Part shown: positions 48,613-57,257 of the stretch, in pieces | Position numbering within the stretch: position 1 is the first letter of the stretch | Layout: every line of letters begins with the position of its first letter | Assembly: GCF_905201705.1 (NCBI RefSeq) | Contig: NZ_CAJKOX010000022.1 | Location: 1-64,000 of the forward strand | DNA length: 64,000 nucleotides | Source of the DNA: an uncultured Marvinbryantia sp. | GTDB lineage: Bacteria; Bacillota; Clostridia; Lachnospirales; Lachnospiraceae | Direction: 5' to 3' | Notes under the pieces: model-generated | Told to the model about the DNA's origin: nothing | The model's database searches: none | The model's input: the letters and a program-made list of their open reading frames with translations, nothing else | Program-made: the position numbers and the translations under genes

Positions 48613-51600
48613 TTATTCCCTTCTAAATTTTAATTCTATATAAAACTTATTCTTTTTCTTAATAAATCCAAAATTCATCTCTGGTTTCGCCCCTAAATCC
48701 ACTAAAATCATTTTATAAATTTTAGGAATCCCTGTTCCTCCTTCCCCCTTTATTTTAGACAAATATTTTCCGCTTTCTATCAAATCCTTAGCCGTATTTA
48801 TCTTTTCCGTTTCTTCTTTTAAATCCCCACTACAGTCATATGGGTTTTGCACCAATATATGAATATTACCCTCTTTGTATCCTAATAAATACTCGAATTT
48901 TACGCATTCGTCATCTCTTTGAGCATTTTGGTATATATTATCAAATATATTATAAAAAATATTTGCAAAGTTCTTAAGATATTTTCCTTTTATTTTCTTA
49001 TCGCTACTTGATGATTTGATAGGTTTGGGAATAAATTTGCATTCTGGATGCATATTATGAATAGTCTGTAGTCCCATAAGAAAAACAAATTCCAAATCAA
49101 AATCGGCATGTTTGCTTTCTTCGCTTCTCTGAAACCAAAAACATATTTTATCCAAAACATTTTGCATATCTGTTTCAGCTTCATTAATCTTCCTATTTAA
49201 CTCCCTAATCTTAACCTTAGGTTCTATGTCTTCCAAATTTGCTCTTAAATTCTTGAAAGCATCCGTATATCTTGTTGCTATTTCACCCTTAATCTTAGCT
49301 TTCATCGATACTAAATTTTCTTCTGTTCTTTTCCACAAATAATCGAAAACAATATCCAAAAATTCTTCAAAATCTAAGACTTCTTGGTTTATCATAGAAA
49401 TAGTAAGAAAGTCTGTCTCTGTTAAACAATAATCAAAGCACCCTTCTGATTCCTTCTTTTCTGTCTGAATCTGAATATATATGTTTTTTAAATCATTTAT
49501 GATTTTTTCCGTTTCCAAATAAAAATTAACAATTGCCTTTACAATATCATTCCTCTCTTCAATATTTTTTACTAAAGTAAGCCACCTTGTATCTAGTTCA
49601 TACATTCCCGTTTGAGTATTATAGCTTACAAGTAATTTAGCATTTACTAACGGACTTCTTAATTCATCTGCCAAAGTTCCATGCCGTATATTTAAACTTA
49701 AATACCCATCCAATCCATATTCATCACTTGACACAAAAGCATCTCGAATATTAGTCACAATACTATTTAATAAATTTTCCGGTCTTGTAGTCTCCTCGTC
49801 CAAAAATACTATTCTATTTTTCCCTTCGCTTTTTCCAATTTCTTTTACGATGTCTAAAAGCCTTTGATACTTTTTAAATCTCTCATCAACAGATATCTGA
49901 TATGACAAATAATCATATTTATAATCTTCAATTATACGCTTTTTTATTCCATCCACATTAACATGTATTCTATTTTCTTCTATTATTGTCAGTTCATCAT
50001 TAATCATCAAGCGCTGTGTTATCTCTCGAATTTCTTCCTCATAAACATCTTCATGACTTTTATCCAATATACACAACAATTGACATATATCAATCCGTTC
50101 CTCTTCTAACTGTTTAGAAGTTTCAAATTCACAAATTGCAGAATTTAATATGTCGGTTGTACATACATAACGTAAAAAATATATCAATTTCGCCTCTGTG
50201 CATTTATTATAATCTTTCATATGAGACGGCAAATCCACCTTATTTTCAAACAAAAAATCATCGCAGCGAATAGCTAAATTATCCTTCTTATCTCTGCGCA
50301 TATAATAGTAGTAAACATAATATAATATGGGAACTGCTATCGTATCGAGACGCAAATCAGCATACTCTATATGCTTGATATAAGATTCTACAGGCAAAAA
50401 CCATATTGCTTGCTTATTATTAACAATTAAATCTGTTGCTACCTCTAATCCTATTTCATAATCTGTTTCTAGATCCAGTCTTCCGAAAAAACATCTAGCA
50501 TTTAATGCACACATTATGGCATTATTTCCACATATATTAGCCACTTTATATTTTATATGCTTAACATCATTTGTTCTATCACATATAATCATCAAATCTT
50601 TTAAAATTTCCAGTCCACATAATGCTCTAGCTTCATCAAATTTTTGCTCGACTACTAATTTTCGGAAACGAATATAAGCATTGTCTACATCTAAATACTT
50701 TTCTATAAAATCTAAACTCTCTTCTTTCTTTAAATTATGACAAACAGTTTCAATATCCAAATATTGAGCAAATACAATGCTTTTCTCCTTTTTCTCTTTT
50801 TCAGAACCAATTTGATGAATCCTTCCTAATATAGATTTATCTACAGCCACTGCCCACGATGATTTAGATAATATATTAATGAACCTTAAAATTCTTTCTA
50901 GATTCTGTTCCCTCTCATCTTTTAAAGCATAAACATCTTCTAACGAAATAAGTAACATTCCGAGAGGGGTATCCACAAAATACTCATCTTTATTACTTAA
51001 TAATGTTTTGCTTTCTACATACAAATTAAGAGCTTCAATATTATATGGAGCCTTTCTTAAAACTTCCAGAGCCTGTTTATAGCTCAATTCTATTTTACCG
51101 GCAATAAAATTATTTTTTGCTTCAAGTAAGCCTTCTTTTATCGTATAATTATTTCTTTTGTCGATATCCTCATAAGAAAATCTTAATGCCATCAAAGAGT
51201 CATCTTCAATTTGTTTCAACTGATTAATATATTTTTTTATGATGCAATATGTTTCATTATTCGTTTGTTTTCCAACCATCATCTGACAAATATCCAATAC
51301 TAAAATATACTGATCTATGATTGAATCATCTAAGGCATATTTTATAATCCTCATAACATTTTCTTCAGTAATATCTATTTGTCTTCTTATAACTATATAC
51401 TTCAAATACAAATCAATATCCGATTCTTCTGCTAAAACCTTTAACTTTTTCTCTAACACATATCTATAATCATCAAAACTAATATTGTCAAAATTTTTAA
51501 AATTAAAACACTCTAATATAAATCCTGGCAAGCCTTTTATGTCTTTCCATATGTCCTCTACATTCACTTCTAGTTGTTTATTCAAAAATATTCTATATTC

Positions 51601-52035
51601 ACAACTCCAAAATGAATTTCCGCATCTCCGTTCGGTTTCCTCCAATATATCCAATGCCTCTTTATACTTACCAAACAAAATTAGTCTATCTATTTCTTTT
51701 CGATTTTGTACAAAGATATTGATCAAATTACTATTTTGTTTTATACAATAAACCATCCATCGAAAGTCATACAAAAAATTTCCTGAATAGCCAACTGTTA
51801 CATATTTCCGTAAATTCTCAATTTTTGTAGGAACAAAATTTGCAGAAGTATATTCACGAGTTACCTTTGATTCAAAAATATCAGAGAATTCTTTTTCAAA
51901 TATATTTTCGTTATTCAAACATTTAATCTTCTGAAAGTTATTATAAATCTCTTTTTTTACTCGCTCATTCCTCATATTTCTATTTGTGCTATACTGAAAA
52001 AGCTGTCCTTTTAAAACATTGGTCAATCTGCCCAT
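48613..52035 (-). CDS. dtcA: Detocs sensor kinase DtcA with long helical-repeat N-terminus
   Basis: 1140 residues from ATG 52035 (AAGGAG 7 nt upstream; an in-frame ATG at 52089 has none). The first about 700 residues are helical and TPR-like in places (FGKYKEALDILEETERRCGN, KIELSYKQALEVLRKAPYNIEALNLY). The kinase half follows: H-box LNIRHGTLADELRSPL (His785), a long coiled region, N-box NIFYNIFDNIYQNA (about 1025-1040) and glycine box GEGGTGIPKIY (about 1096-1106). The N-box is unusual and the G1 box is weak. In Detocs this protein senses infection and phosphorylates DtcB and DtcC. First gene of the three-gene operon. AT-rich compared with the flanks. Confidence 0.82.
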   Translation of the reverse strand: MGRLTNVLKGQLFQYSTNRNMRNERVKKEIYNNFQKIKCLNNENIFEKEFSDIFESKVTREYTSANFVPTKIENLRKYVTVGYSGNFLYDFRWMVYCIKQNSNLINIFVQNRKEIDRLILFGKYKEALDILEETERRCGNSFWSCEYRIFLNKQLEVNVEDIWKDIKGLPGFILECFNFKNFDNISFDDYRYVLEKKLKVLAEESDIDLYLKYIVIRRQIDITEENVMRIIKYALDDSIIDQYILVLDICQMMVGKQTNNETYCIIKKYINQLKQIEDDSLMALRFSYEDIDKRNNYTIKEGLLEAKNNFIAGKIELSYKQALEVLRKAPYNIEALNLYVESKTLLSNKDEYFVDTPLGMLLISLEDVYALKDEREQNLERILRFINILSKSSWAVAVDKSILGRIHQIGSEKEKKEKSIVFAQYLDIETVCHNLKKEESLDFIEKYLDVDNAYIRFRKLVVEQKFDEARALCGLEILKDLMIICDRTNDVKHIKYKVANICGNNAIMCALNARCFFGRLDLETDYEIGLEVATDLIVNNKQAIWFLPVESYIKHIEYADLRLDTIAVPILYYVYYYYMRRDKKDNLAIRCDDFLFENKVDLPSHMKDYNKCTEAKLIYFLRYVCTTDILNSAICEFETSKQLEEERIDICQLLCILDKSHEDVYEEEIREITQRLMINDELTIIEENRIHVNVDGIKKRIIEDYKYDYLSYQISVDERFKKYQRLLDIVKEIGKSEGKNRIVFLDEETTRPENLLNSIVTNIRDAFVSSDEYGLDGYLSLNIRHGTLADELRSPLVNAKLLVSYNTQTGMYELDTRWLTLVKNIEERNDIVKAIVNFYLETEKIINDLKNIYIQIQTEKKESEGCFDYCLTETDFLTISMINQEVLDFEEFLDIVFDYLWKRTEENLVSMKAKIKGEIATRYTDAFKNLRANLEDIEPKVKIRELNRKINEAETDMQNVLDKICFWFQRSEESKHADFDLEFVFLMGLQTIHNMHPECKFIPKPIKSSSSDKKIKGKYLKNFANIFYNIFDNIYQNAQRDDECVKFEYLLGYKEGNIHILVQNPYDCSGDLKEETEKINTAKDLIESGKYLSKIKGEGGTGIPKIYKMILVDLGAKPEMNFGFIKKKNKFYIELKFRRE

Positions 52036-52468
52036 TTCTCCACTCCTTAATAATATCTTTAAACAATATATTATCGCAAAATAGGACATTTTTCCACATA
52101 AACCTCAATGAACTTATCCATGAATTTCTAAACAGACTATATATCTTACCACGAAAAAATGTAAATAGATAATAATCTGTCTTGAGTTTCCGCAAACTGT
52201 AATAAAAAGATGGTTATGTCTTCTCAAAGTACCAATCTGCCGAATTTTTGAGAGATTTAGAATGGCAGTACCGAGAATAGAGGCACTTTAATAAGCCCCG
52301 CCGGAACCGGGCTTTGGAAGATTTATTCTTTTCTCTATTCAAGCGGTCAGCTTAAAGTGGAGTTGACGGTACGCTTTGTCCGGTACCAGAGCCGGATGCC
52401 CTCTTTGGCATATGACAGTATGCCGGAGATGCCTTTTGTCAGCCGATAATAGCTTGTTTATGATACGA
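52036..52468. other. Gap upstream of dtcA with remnant sequence next to the IS21 element
   Basis: 433 nt. The first about 150 nt are AT-rich and must hold the dtcA promoter; candidate boxes on the minus strand are TTTACA and TATATA (about 52140-52168), not strong. From about 52347 to 52455 the minus strand is open for a fragment that reads YYRLTKGISGILSYAKEG and ends LWYRTKRTVNSTLS before a stop. It has no start and abuts the IS21 end, so it is a cut gene end of unknown family. A small AAGCCC/GGGCTT stem lies at about 52293-52314. Confidence 0.45.
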
Positions 52469-52607
52469 TAAAATTCCCCAGAATCAGCGTCAAAATTCCC
52501 CAGTTTGAGAATGGGAATTCCCCACTTTGAGCGTGTAAGTATTGCGTGCCCGTTCCTATCAACGTATCCTCATTCTGTATAATCACGCAGGATGAGGAGG
52601 AAAGGAA

Positions 52608-54083
52608 ATGCCTGATATGGCACAAATCAACCACATTCGGGATCTTGGCTCTGCCGGATACTCGATCTCAAAAATACACGACCTTACAGGTGTGGATCGC
52701 AAAACGATCAGGAAGTACCTTGGCATGGAGGATTTCTCTCCACAGATGCCGTTCACGACATCCCGCCCCTCCATGCTTGACCCTCTGAAACCGGTAATCG
52801 ACTCATGGCTGGAGTCTGATAAAAACAACTGGTACAAACAACGCCATACAGCGAAGCGTGTATTCGACCGTCTTGTGGATGAACATGGTTTTACCGGCAG
52901 TTACTCCATTGTCCAGCGTTATGTCCAGAGCGTCCGCCGCCACCAGATGAAACAGCGGGCGAATCAGGAACTCATCTGGGAACCCGGCACGGCACAGGCG
53001 GATTTCGGGGAAGCTGACTTTGTCGAAAACGGAATGACGGTCCGCAAAAAGTTCCTTGTTCTGTCTTTCCCGTTCAGCAATGACGGGTACTGCCAGGTGT
53101 TTGGCGGCGAAACTGCTGAGTGTGTCTGCCAGGGCCTGCTGGACATCTTTTACTATGTTGGCGGCGTGCCCAGAACGATCGTGTTTGACAATGCAACCGG
53201 CGTGGGCCGGAAACTGTGCGGCGTCATTCATGAATCGGCACTGTTCGCAAAGTTTCGGGCGCACCACCACTTTGAAGCCCGGTTCTGTAATCCACGGTCC
53301 GGCTGGGAAAAAGGAAATGTGGAACGCAAGGTTGGATATGAAAGAAGCAACCTTTTCGTCCCTCCGGAACCTTTCGATGACATAGAGACCTACAACCGCA
53401 GGCTTCTTGATGCGCATGAGACAAAAGCGTCCGAACTTCATTATAAAAAGGGGATCCGTATCAGTGAACTGTTCCTGAAAGACAAGGAAGCACTTTACCC
53501 GCTCCCGCGCAGCCGCTTCCATGTCTGCCGGTATGATTACTTTAAAGCGGACGGATACGGGAAAGTCCGTATTGACGGGGAACACTATTACTCCACACGC
53601 CCGGAATACGCCGGTAAGCGTAATGTACTCGTCGGTATCATGGCGCATTACATCGACATTTATAATGAGGACAACGGCCTGCTTGTCCGTCATAAACGCC
53701 AGTATGGCGATTACAGGACAGACCTTTCGGACTATTCCACAACAGTCACCATGCTGCTCCATAAACCCGGTTCCTGGCACAACAGCGGCGTTCGTCTGGA
53801 AATGCCGGATCCGCTGCGGGAATATATGGACCATCTTGAGAAACCGGAGTTAAAGAACTGTCTTGCGCTGCTGGCTGATCTAAGCAGGCAATACGCCTTT
53901 TATCCCGCTATAGATGCGATGAACCGCTCCCTGCGGGATGGACGGATCAGTGCAAGCGATGCTGAACTGATCTGCGAACGTATCTGCTCCTATGGGCTGG
54001 ACACTCCCCCGACGGAAGGCCCGGATCTGACCAGATACGACAAGGCGTTTCTTCCGGGACCGGAAGGAGGTGACCCTGCATGA
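52608..54083 (+). CDS. istA: IS21 transposase IstA
   Basis: 491 residues: N-terminal helix-turn-helix (IRDLGSAGYSISKIHDLTG followed by DRKTIRKYL), then an RNase-H-like DDE core with Asp in QADFGEAD, Asp in VFDNATGVG and Glu in WEKGNVERKVGY, and a C-terminal beta domain (GEHYYSTRPEYAGKRNVLVG). IstA performs strand cleavage and transfer, with target choice by IstB. All three catalytic acids are present and the gene is full length. ATG 52608 has GAGGAAAGGAA just upstream. It overlaps istB by 4 nt. Confidence 0.92.
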   Translation: MPDMAQINHIRDLGSAGYSISKIHDLTGVDRKTIRKYLGMEDFSPQMPFTTSRPSMLDPLKPVIDSWLESDKNNWYKQRHTAKRVFDRLVDEHGFTGSYSIVQRYVQSVRRHQMKQRANQELIWEPGTAQADFGEADFVENGMTVRKKFLVLSFPFSNDGYCQVFGGETAECVCQGLLDIFYYVGGVPRTIVFDNATGVGRKLCGVIHESALFAKFRAHHHFEARFCNPRSGWEKGNVERKVGYERSNLFVPPEPFDDIETYNRRLLDAHETKASELHYKKGIRISELFLKDKEALYPLPRSRFHVCRYDYFKADGYGKVRIDGEHYYSTRPEYAGKRNVLVGIMAHYIDIYNEDNGLLVRHKRQYGDYRTDLSDYSTTVTMLLHKPGSWHNSGVRLEMPDPLREYMDHLEKPELKNCLALLADLSRQYAFYPAIDAMNRSLRDGRISASDAELICERICSYGLDTPPTEGPDLTRYDKAFLPGPEGGDPA

Positions 54084-54862
54084 GAACGACGCAGAAACGG
54101 GAAGAAGTCATCGCCCGCATCCGGACCGCCGCACGAAAATTGTACCTGTCCGGAGCCCTTGGGGATCTTTGTGAAAGCAGCGGGACGCTGCAGCAGATGC
54201 AGTTTATGTTGGAAGCACTGGAACAGGAGCTTGGCATACGGGAGGAAAATGCCCGGAAACGGCTGATCCGGCGCGCCTGCTTTCCTGCTGTGAAATCCTT
54301 TACAGGATATGATTACAGCCATGTCACGATCCCACCGGCCATGCCACGGGCAGATCTTGAAGCCGTGACGTTTATCAGCAATCGGCAGAACCTTGTACTG
54401 TATGGTCCGGTTGGCACTGAGAAGACCCACATGGCGGTCGCTGCTGGAATGGCAGCATGCTGCAAGGGATACAAAACCAAGTTTTATACCGTTACAGATT
54501 TAATTCTGGCATTGTCAGCGGCGAAGCGGGATGGGACTTTACACCGTCTCCAGAAAGAACTGGACTCTCTGGATCTTTTGATCCTGGATGAGTGGGGTTA
54601 TGTCCCGGTAGACCGGGAAGGCGCCCAGCTGTTGTTCCGTGTGATCGCGGACAGTTATGAGCAAAAAAGTCTGATACTGACAACGAACATTGAATTCTCC
54701 AAATGGGGAAGCGTCTTCACGGATGACCAGATGACCGCAGCGATGATAGACCGCCTTGTACACCATGGGCATTTATTCCTATTCGAAGGAACCAGTTATC
54801 GAATGGAACATGCCCTCATGGGCAGTAATCCAAAGGAGGCATCCCAACAGGATATGGCATAA
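54080..54862 (+). CDS. istB: IS21 helper ATPase IstB, altered Walker A
   Basis: 260 residues of an AAA+ ATPase. Walker B is LLILDEWGYV and sensor region TTNIEFSKW is intact. Walker A reads YGPVGTEKTH (108-117): the Gly that should precede the catalytic Lys is Glu114, a change explained by one G-to-A base (GGG to GAG at 54419-54421). This would be expected to block ATP binding and so IS21 transposition. GGAGGTG precedes the ATG. It ends 53 nt before the right end of the element. Confidence 0.9.
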   Translation: MRTTQKREEVIARIRTAARKLYLSGALGDLCESSGTLQQMQFMLEALEQELGIREENARKRLIRRACFPAVKSFTGYDYSHVTIPPAMPRADLEAVTFISNRQNLVLYGPVGTEKTHMAVAAGMAACCKGYKTKFYTVTDLILALSAAKRDGTLHRLQKELDSLDLLILDEWGYVPVDREGAQLLFRVIADSYEQKSLILTTNIEFSKWGSVFTDDQMTAAMIDRLVHHGHLFLFEGTSYRMEHALMGSNPKEASQQDMA

Positions 54863-54915
54863 AATGCTTCGCGCTGAAACTGGGGAATTCCCCAGGTGAA
54901 AGTGGGGAATTCTGA

Positions 54916-55574
54916 CGATTTTTTTGAGGAAAACCTCTTGACAAAAAACATTCCTGACGTGCAAGCGGCATGCCGTTCACATACTTTGCATTCATGATGC
55001 CTGCCACCAGAGAAGGCGTTGCCACACTTCCTTTGAGAAAGGAAGGCGTCTTTTCCGGACGCTTCATCGCACCGCATTTCGGACAGCTGTAAACATAGGT
55101 ACTCTCCTCCACGACCTCAAAACGTGCGGGAACGAATCTCAGACGCTTTACGGTCTCTTTCGTTACAACTTTATATTTCATACCGCAGTCCGGGCAGTAT
55201 CTGTCCATTCCGGTCAGCTTGTATTCGGTCACTTCCGTCGTTTCAAAAGCGGAAAGATCCTCCTCTTTTTTGCCGGAACGTTTCTTCCTTTTATAGGAAG
55301 ATGGATGGATCTCTTCCATATCCGGTTCCGGCACATCCGGATCAGCTTCCTGTTCCACCTCATTGAAGAGGTTCAGCTGGGTATAGCCCTCCGCATACTT
55401 CTCACTGGAGCGCCCAAACTGTTTGCGCTGTGCAAGGGTCAGGCGGTCGGAAAGCATTGCGTTCAGGAACTCCAGTTCCTTTGTTTTTTCCATGAGGATC
55501 CGGATCTGGTCTTCCTGTTCCTGCTGGTGCTTCTGCATCGTCTTCATCAGTGCTATGATATTTTCCCTGCTCAT
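54916..55574 (-). pseudogene. tnpC: IS66 transposase TnpC, interrupted by IS21
   Basis: About 220 residues of the N-terminal half: a coiled coil (RENIIALMKTMQKHQQEQED), QRKQFGRSSEKY (the TnpC signature LxLaxxRRFGxSSEK), an acidic linker, a zinc-ribbon (YCPDCG...YSCPKCG) and the beginning of the catalytic part (GIMNAKYVNGMPLARQE), after which sequence runs into IS21. The DDE domain is missing. Before the ATG at 55574 the frame is open through KPLFTEEQLNSM, but the natural start looks frameshifted (ATGG AAG CCG). Reading into the IS21 gives a longer artificial ORF ending at 54816. Confidence 0.8.
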
Positions 55575-55758
55575 GCTGTTCAGCTGTTCTTCTGTAAAAA
55601 GCGGCTTCCATCCTGTAACCTCAACTTTCTAAGATCTCTAACAGAAAGTATACCATGGAGAAGGGGCAGTTTTCTACAGGAAACTGCTTGCAGGGGCAGA
55701 GAAAAAGCCGCATAAAAGGAAGAAAATTTCGGCTTTTTGCGGATTGACAGAGCTAAGC

Positions 55759-56112
55759 TCACACGACAATCTTCGGATGGCGCTCTTCAAAAGCACCGCT
55801 GGGCTTCAGGGATAAACCATCGCATAGCCAATGGATTTCTTTTAATGTGACTTTTTTCATTTCATCCGGTGTATCAGGCCAATGGAAAGAATCACGGTCC
55901 AATCGTTTCATCAGGATCCAGAATCCGGATCCGTCCCACTGGAGGATCTTGATCAATGTGCGCCTGCGATTGCAAAACGCGAACATACAGCGGGAGTACG
56001 GGTCGAGATGGAATTTCAGTTTGATGATCGCCGCCAGACCCGTGTAGCTTTTACGGAGGTCTGTGCAGCCGCATGCCAGATAAACGGTAGTGCTTCCGGA
56101 AAAATCAAGCAT
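55759..56112 (-). CDS. tnpB: IS66 accessory protein TnpB
   Basis: 117 residues. Typical IS66 Orf2 (IS66_Orf2 superfamily): YLACGCTDLRKSYTGLAAII, MFAFCNRRRTLIKILQWDGSGFWILMKRL and FHWP. The protein is required for transposition of IS66 elements by an unknown mechanism. It overlaps tnpA by 8 nt. In most relatives the third motif reads VFVFCNRRRDRLKALYW; here it is complete. Upstream of it tnpA is intact, so the gene itself is not degraded. Confidence 0.88.
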   Translation of the reverse strand: MLDFSGSTTVYLACGCTDLRKSYTGLAAIIKLKFHLDPYSRCMFAFCNRRRTLIKILQWDGSGFWILMKRLDRDSFHWPDTPDEMKKVTLKEIHWLCDGLSLKPSGAFEERHPKIVV

Positions 56113-56476
56113 AGCTCTTTAACGCCTGAAGAAGGGCTGCCATCAGCCTGGATGGACAGTCCGCACCGATCTCGATCCGGAGGATATTTTCCGGGAGACA
56201 GATCGTCACAGGGGAATTTCCCATGTTTTCTGCGGTTCGGATCTCCTGAACAGATGGAAGCTTTGCGAACACCGTCTCGCTGTCCTCTTCTTTTTCGGAG
56301 ACTTGTGACTGGATCTTTCGGCTCCAGTAACCCAATGTAGACTGTGGAACTCCATTCTGTTTGCACCAGTCTTTACGGGATAAACCGCTTGCTTGAAAAG
56401 CACTGATCCTGTCTGTCCAAAGATTAGCCTTTGAGGTTACATTGTCATTCGTATTTATAATTATCACCTCCATCAT
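56105..56476 (-). CDS. tnpA: IS66 accessory protein TnpA
   Basis: 123 residues. Small helix-turn-helix protein of IS66 (WTDRISAFQASGLSRKDWC-KQNGVPQSTLGYWSRKI) with the beta-rich end found in the family (RIEIGADCPSRLMAALLQAL). Its start is uncertain: GGAGGTGAT lies inside the reading frame just after the first two ATGs (MMEV), so translation may start at a nearby non-ATG codon. It is the first gene of the IS66 operon, close to the outer terminus. Confidence 0.85.
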   Translation of the reverse strand: MMEVIIINTNDNVTSKANLWTDRISAFQASGLSRKDWCKQNGVPQSTLGYWSRKIQSQVSEKEEDSETVFAKLPSVQEIRTAENMGNSPVTICLPENILRIEIGADCPSRLMAALLQALKSYA

Positions 56477-56623
56477 TTGGACTCATCTTATCAAATGTGG
56501 AGATAAATTTGTAGATACGGATTATTACCTACTTACGTTTGGTCGCTAAATACTTTATCACAAAGTGGTGTTCTCTTTTATTACTATTTTTAATTTTCCG
56601 ACTAAAATTTTACGCTAGCATAC

Positions 56624-57220
56624 TTATTCTTGCAAATTGCTCGACAATCCTTCTCTTTGACTCGGCAGTATATCCCAATAGTATTTCTCAACTTCGACAA
56701 TATCATCTGCAATCGTGTATTGGGGTCTGTTTTCAGCAATTCGTTTTCTTGCCAATTCCTCTGTCCACCCTATCACTCTTGCTGGATTTTCCCCGACAAT
56801 CGCACCCCTAGGAACATCCTTGGTAACAACACTTCCTCCCGCTACGATAGCGCCTTCACCAATAGTAACCCCCGGCATAATCTTGGAAAATCCACCTATA
56901 CATACATTGTCTTCAATAGAAATCGTATCAAAGTGAGGATAGAACTTTCCTAAATTGCTATATGATTGATTTAATGCGTGGTAGTAAATATCGTGGGTAA
57001 CAAACTCTACGGATACCGCAATAATCACATTATTTCCAATTGAAATCAGGTACGGATCAGACGGTACCCCACCCCATAAATGTACATTCTCTCCTAAGTG
57101 ATAGAATATATGCTTTCTACGAAGGTAGTCTGCTTTCCATTTAGCGGACTTCCTTTTATAGATTGTTTTGAATAATAGATTTATTCGCCGGTACTCTTTT
57201 CTTTTTTCTGCAATTGTCAT
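56624..57220 (-). CDS. Sugar O-acyltransferase, hexapeptide-repeat family
   Basis: 198 residues with a left-handed beta-helix of hexapeptide repeats (ISIGNNVIIAVSVEFVTHD, ISIEDNVCIGGFSKIMPGV, TIGEGAIVAGGSVVTKDVP, RGAIVGENPARVIG). The active-site His is in THDIYY. It resembles maltose/galactoside acetyltransferases and capsule O-acetyltransferases (LbH_MAT-like). Family reaction: acetyl transfer from acetyl-CoA to a sugar hydroxyl in the cytoplasm. It is the last gene of the polysaccharide cluster visible here, 38 nt after the flippase gene, with AAGGGGG before ATG 57220. Confidence 0.82.
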   Translation of the reverse strand: MTIAEKRKEYRRINLLFKTIYKRKSAKWKADYLRRKHIFYHLGENVHLWGGVPSDPYLISIGNNVIIAVSVEFVTHDIYYHALNQSYSNLGKFYPHFDTISIEDNVCIGGFSKIMPGVTIGEGAIVAGGSVVTKDVPRGAIVGENPARVIGWTEELARKRIAENRPQYTIADDIVEVEKYYWDILPSQREGLSSNLQE

Positions 57221-57257
57221 GATACAACCCCCTTAGCGATCCTTTTTAACTCTTGTC

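Larger units (their letters stand above)
52469..54915 (+). mobile_element. IS21-family insertion sequence
   Basis: About 2447 bp with istA and istB. The left end carries three spaced copies of an AATTCCCCA motif (about 52472, 52493 and 52510), and the right end has inverted copies (about 54880-54911), the multiple terminal repeats expected of IS21. The outermost TAAAATTCCCCA and TCAGAATTCCCCA define the ends. Possible CGA direct duplication at both borders (52466-52468 and 54916-54918) is shorter than usual for the family. It is inserted in the tnpC gene of an IS66 element. Confidence 0.85.
54916..56537 (-). mobile_element. Truncated IS66-family element
   Basis: Contains tnpA, tnpB and the first part of tnpC on the minus strand, in the standard IS66 order. 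The outer end is probably near 56537, where minus-strand GTAAGTAGGTAATAATCCG starts an AT-rich IS66-like terminus. The other end is lost: the IS21 copy interrupts tnpC and the rest of tnpC is not found beyond it. Not autonomous as it stands. Confidence 0.75.

Noticed and set aside
54816..55574. Full 252-codon tnpC ORF
   Set aside because: Its last 30 or so codons read into the end of IS21, so the true gene is interrupted near 54916.
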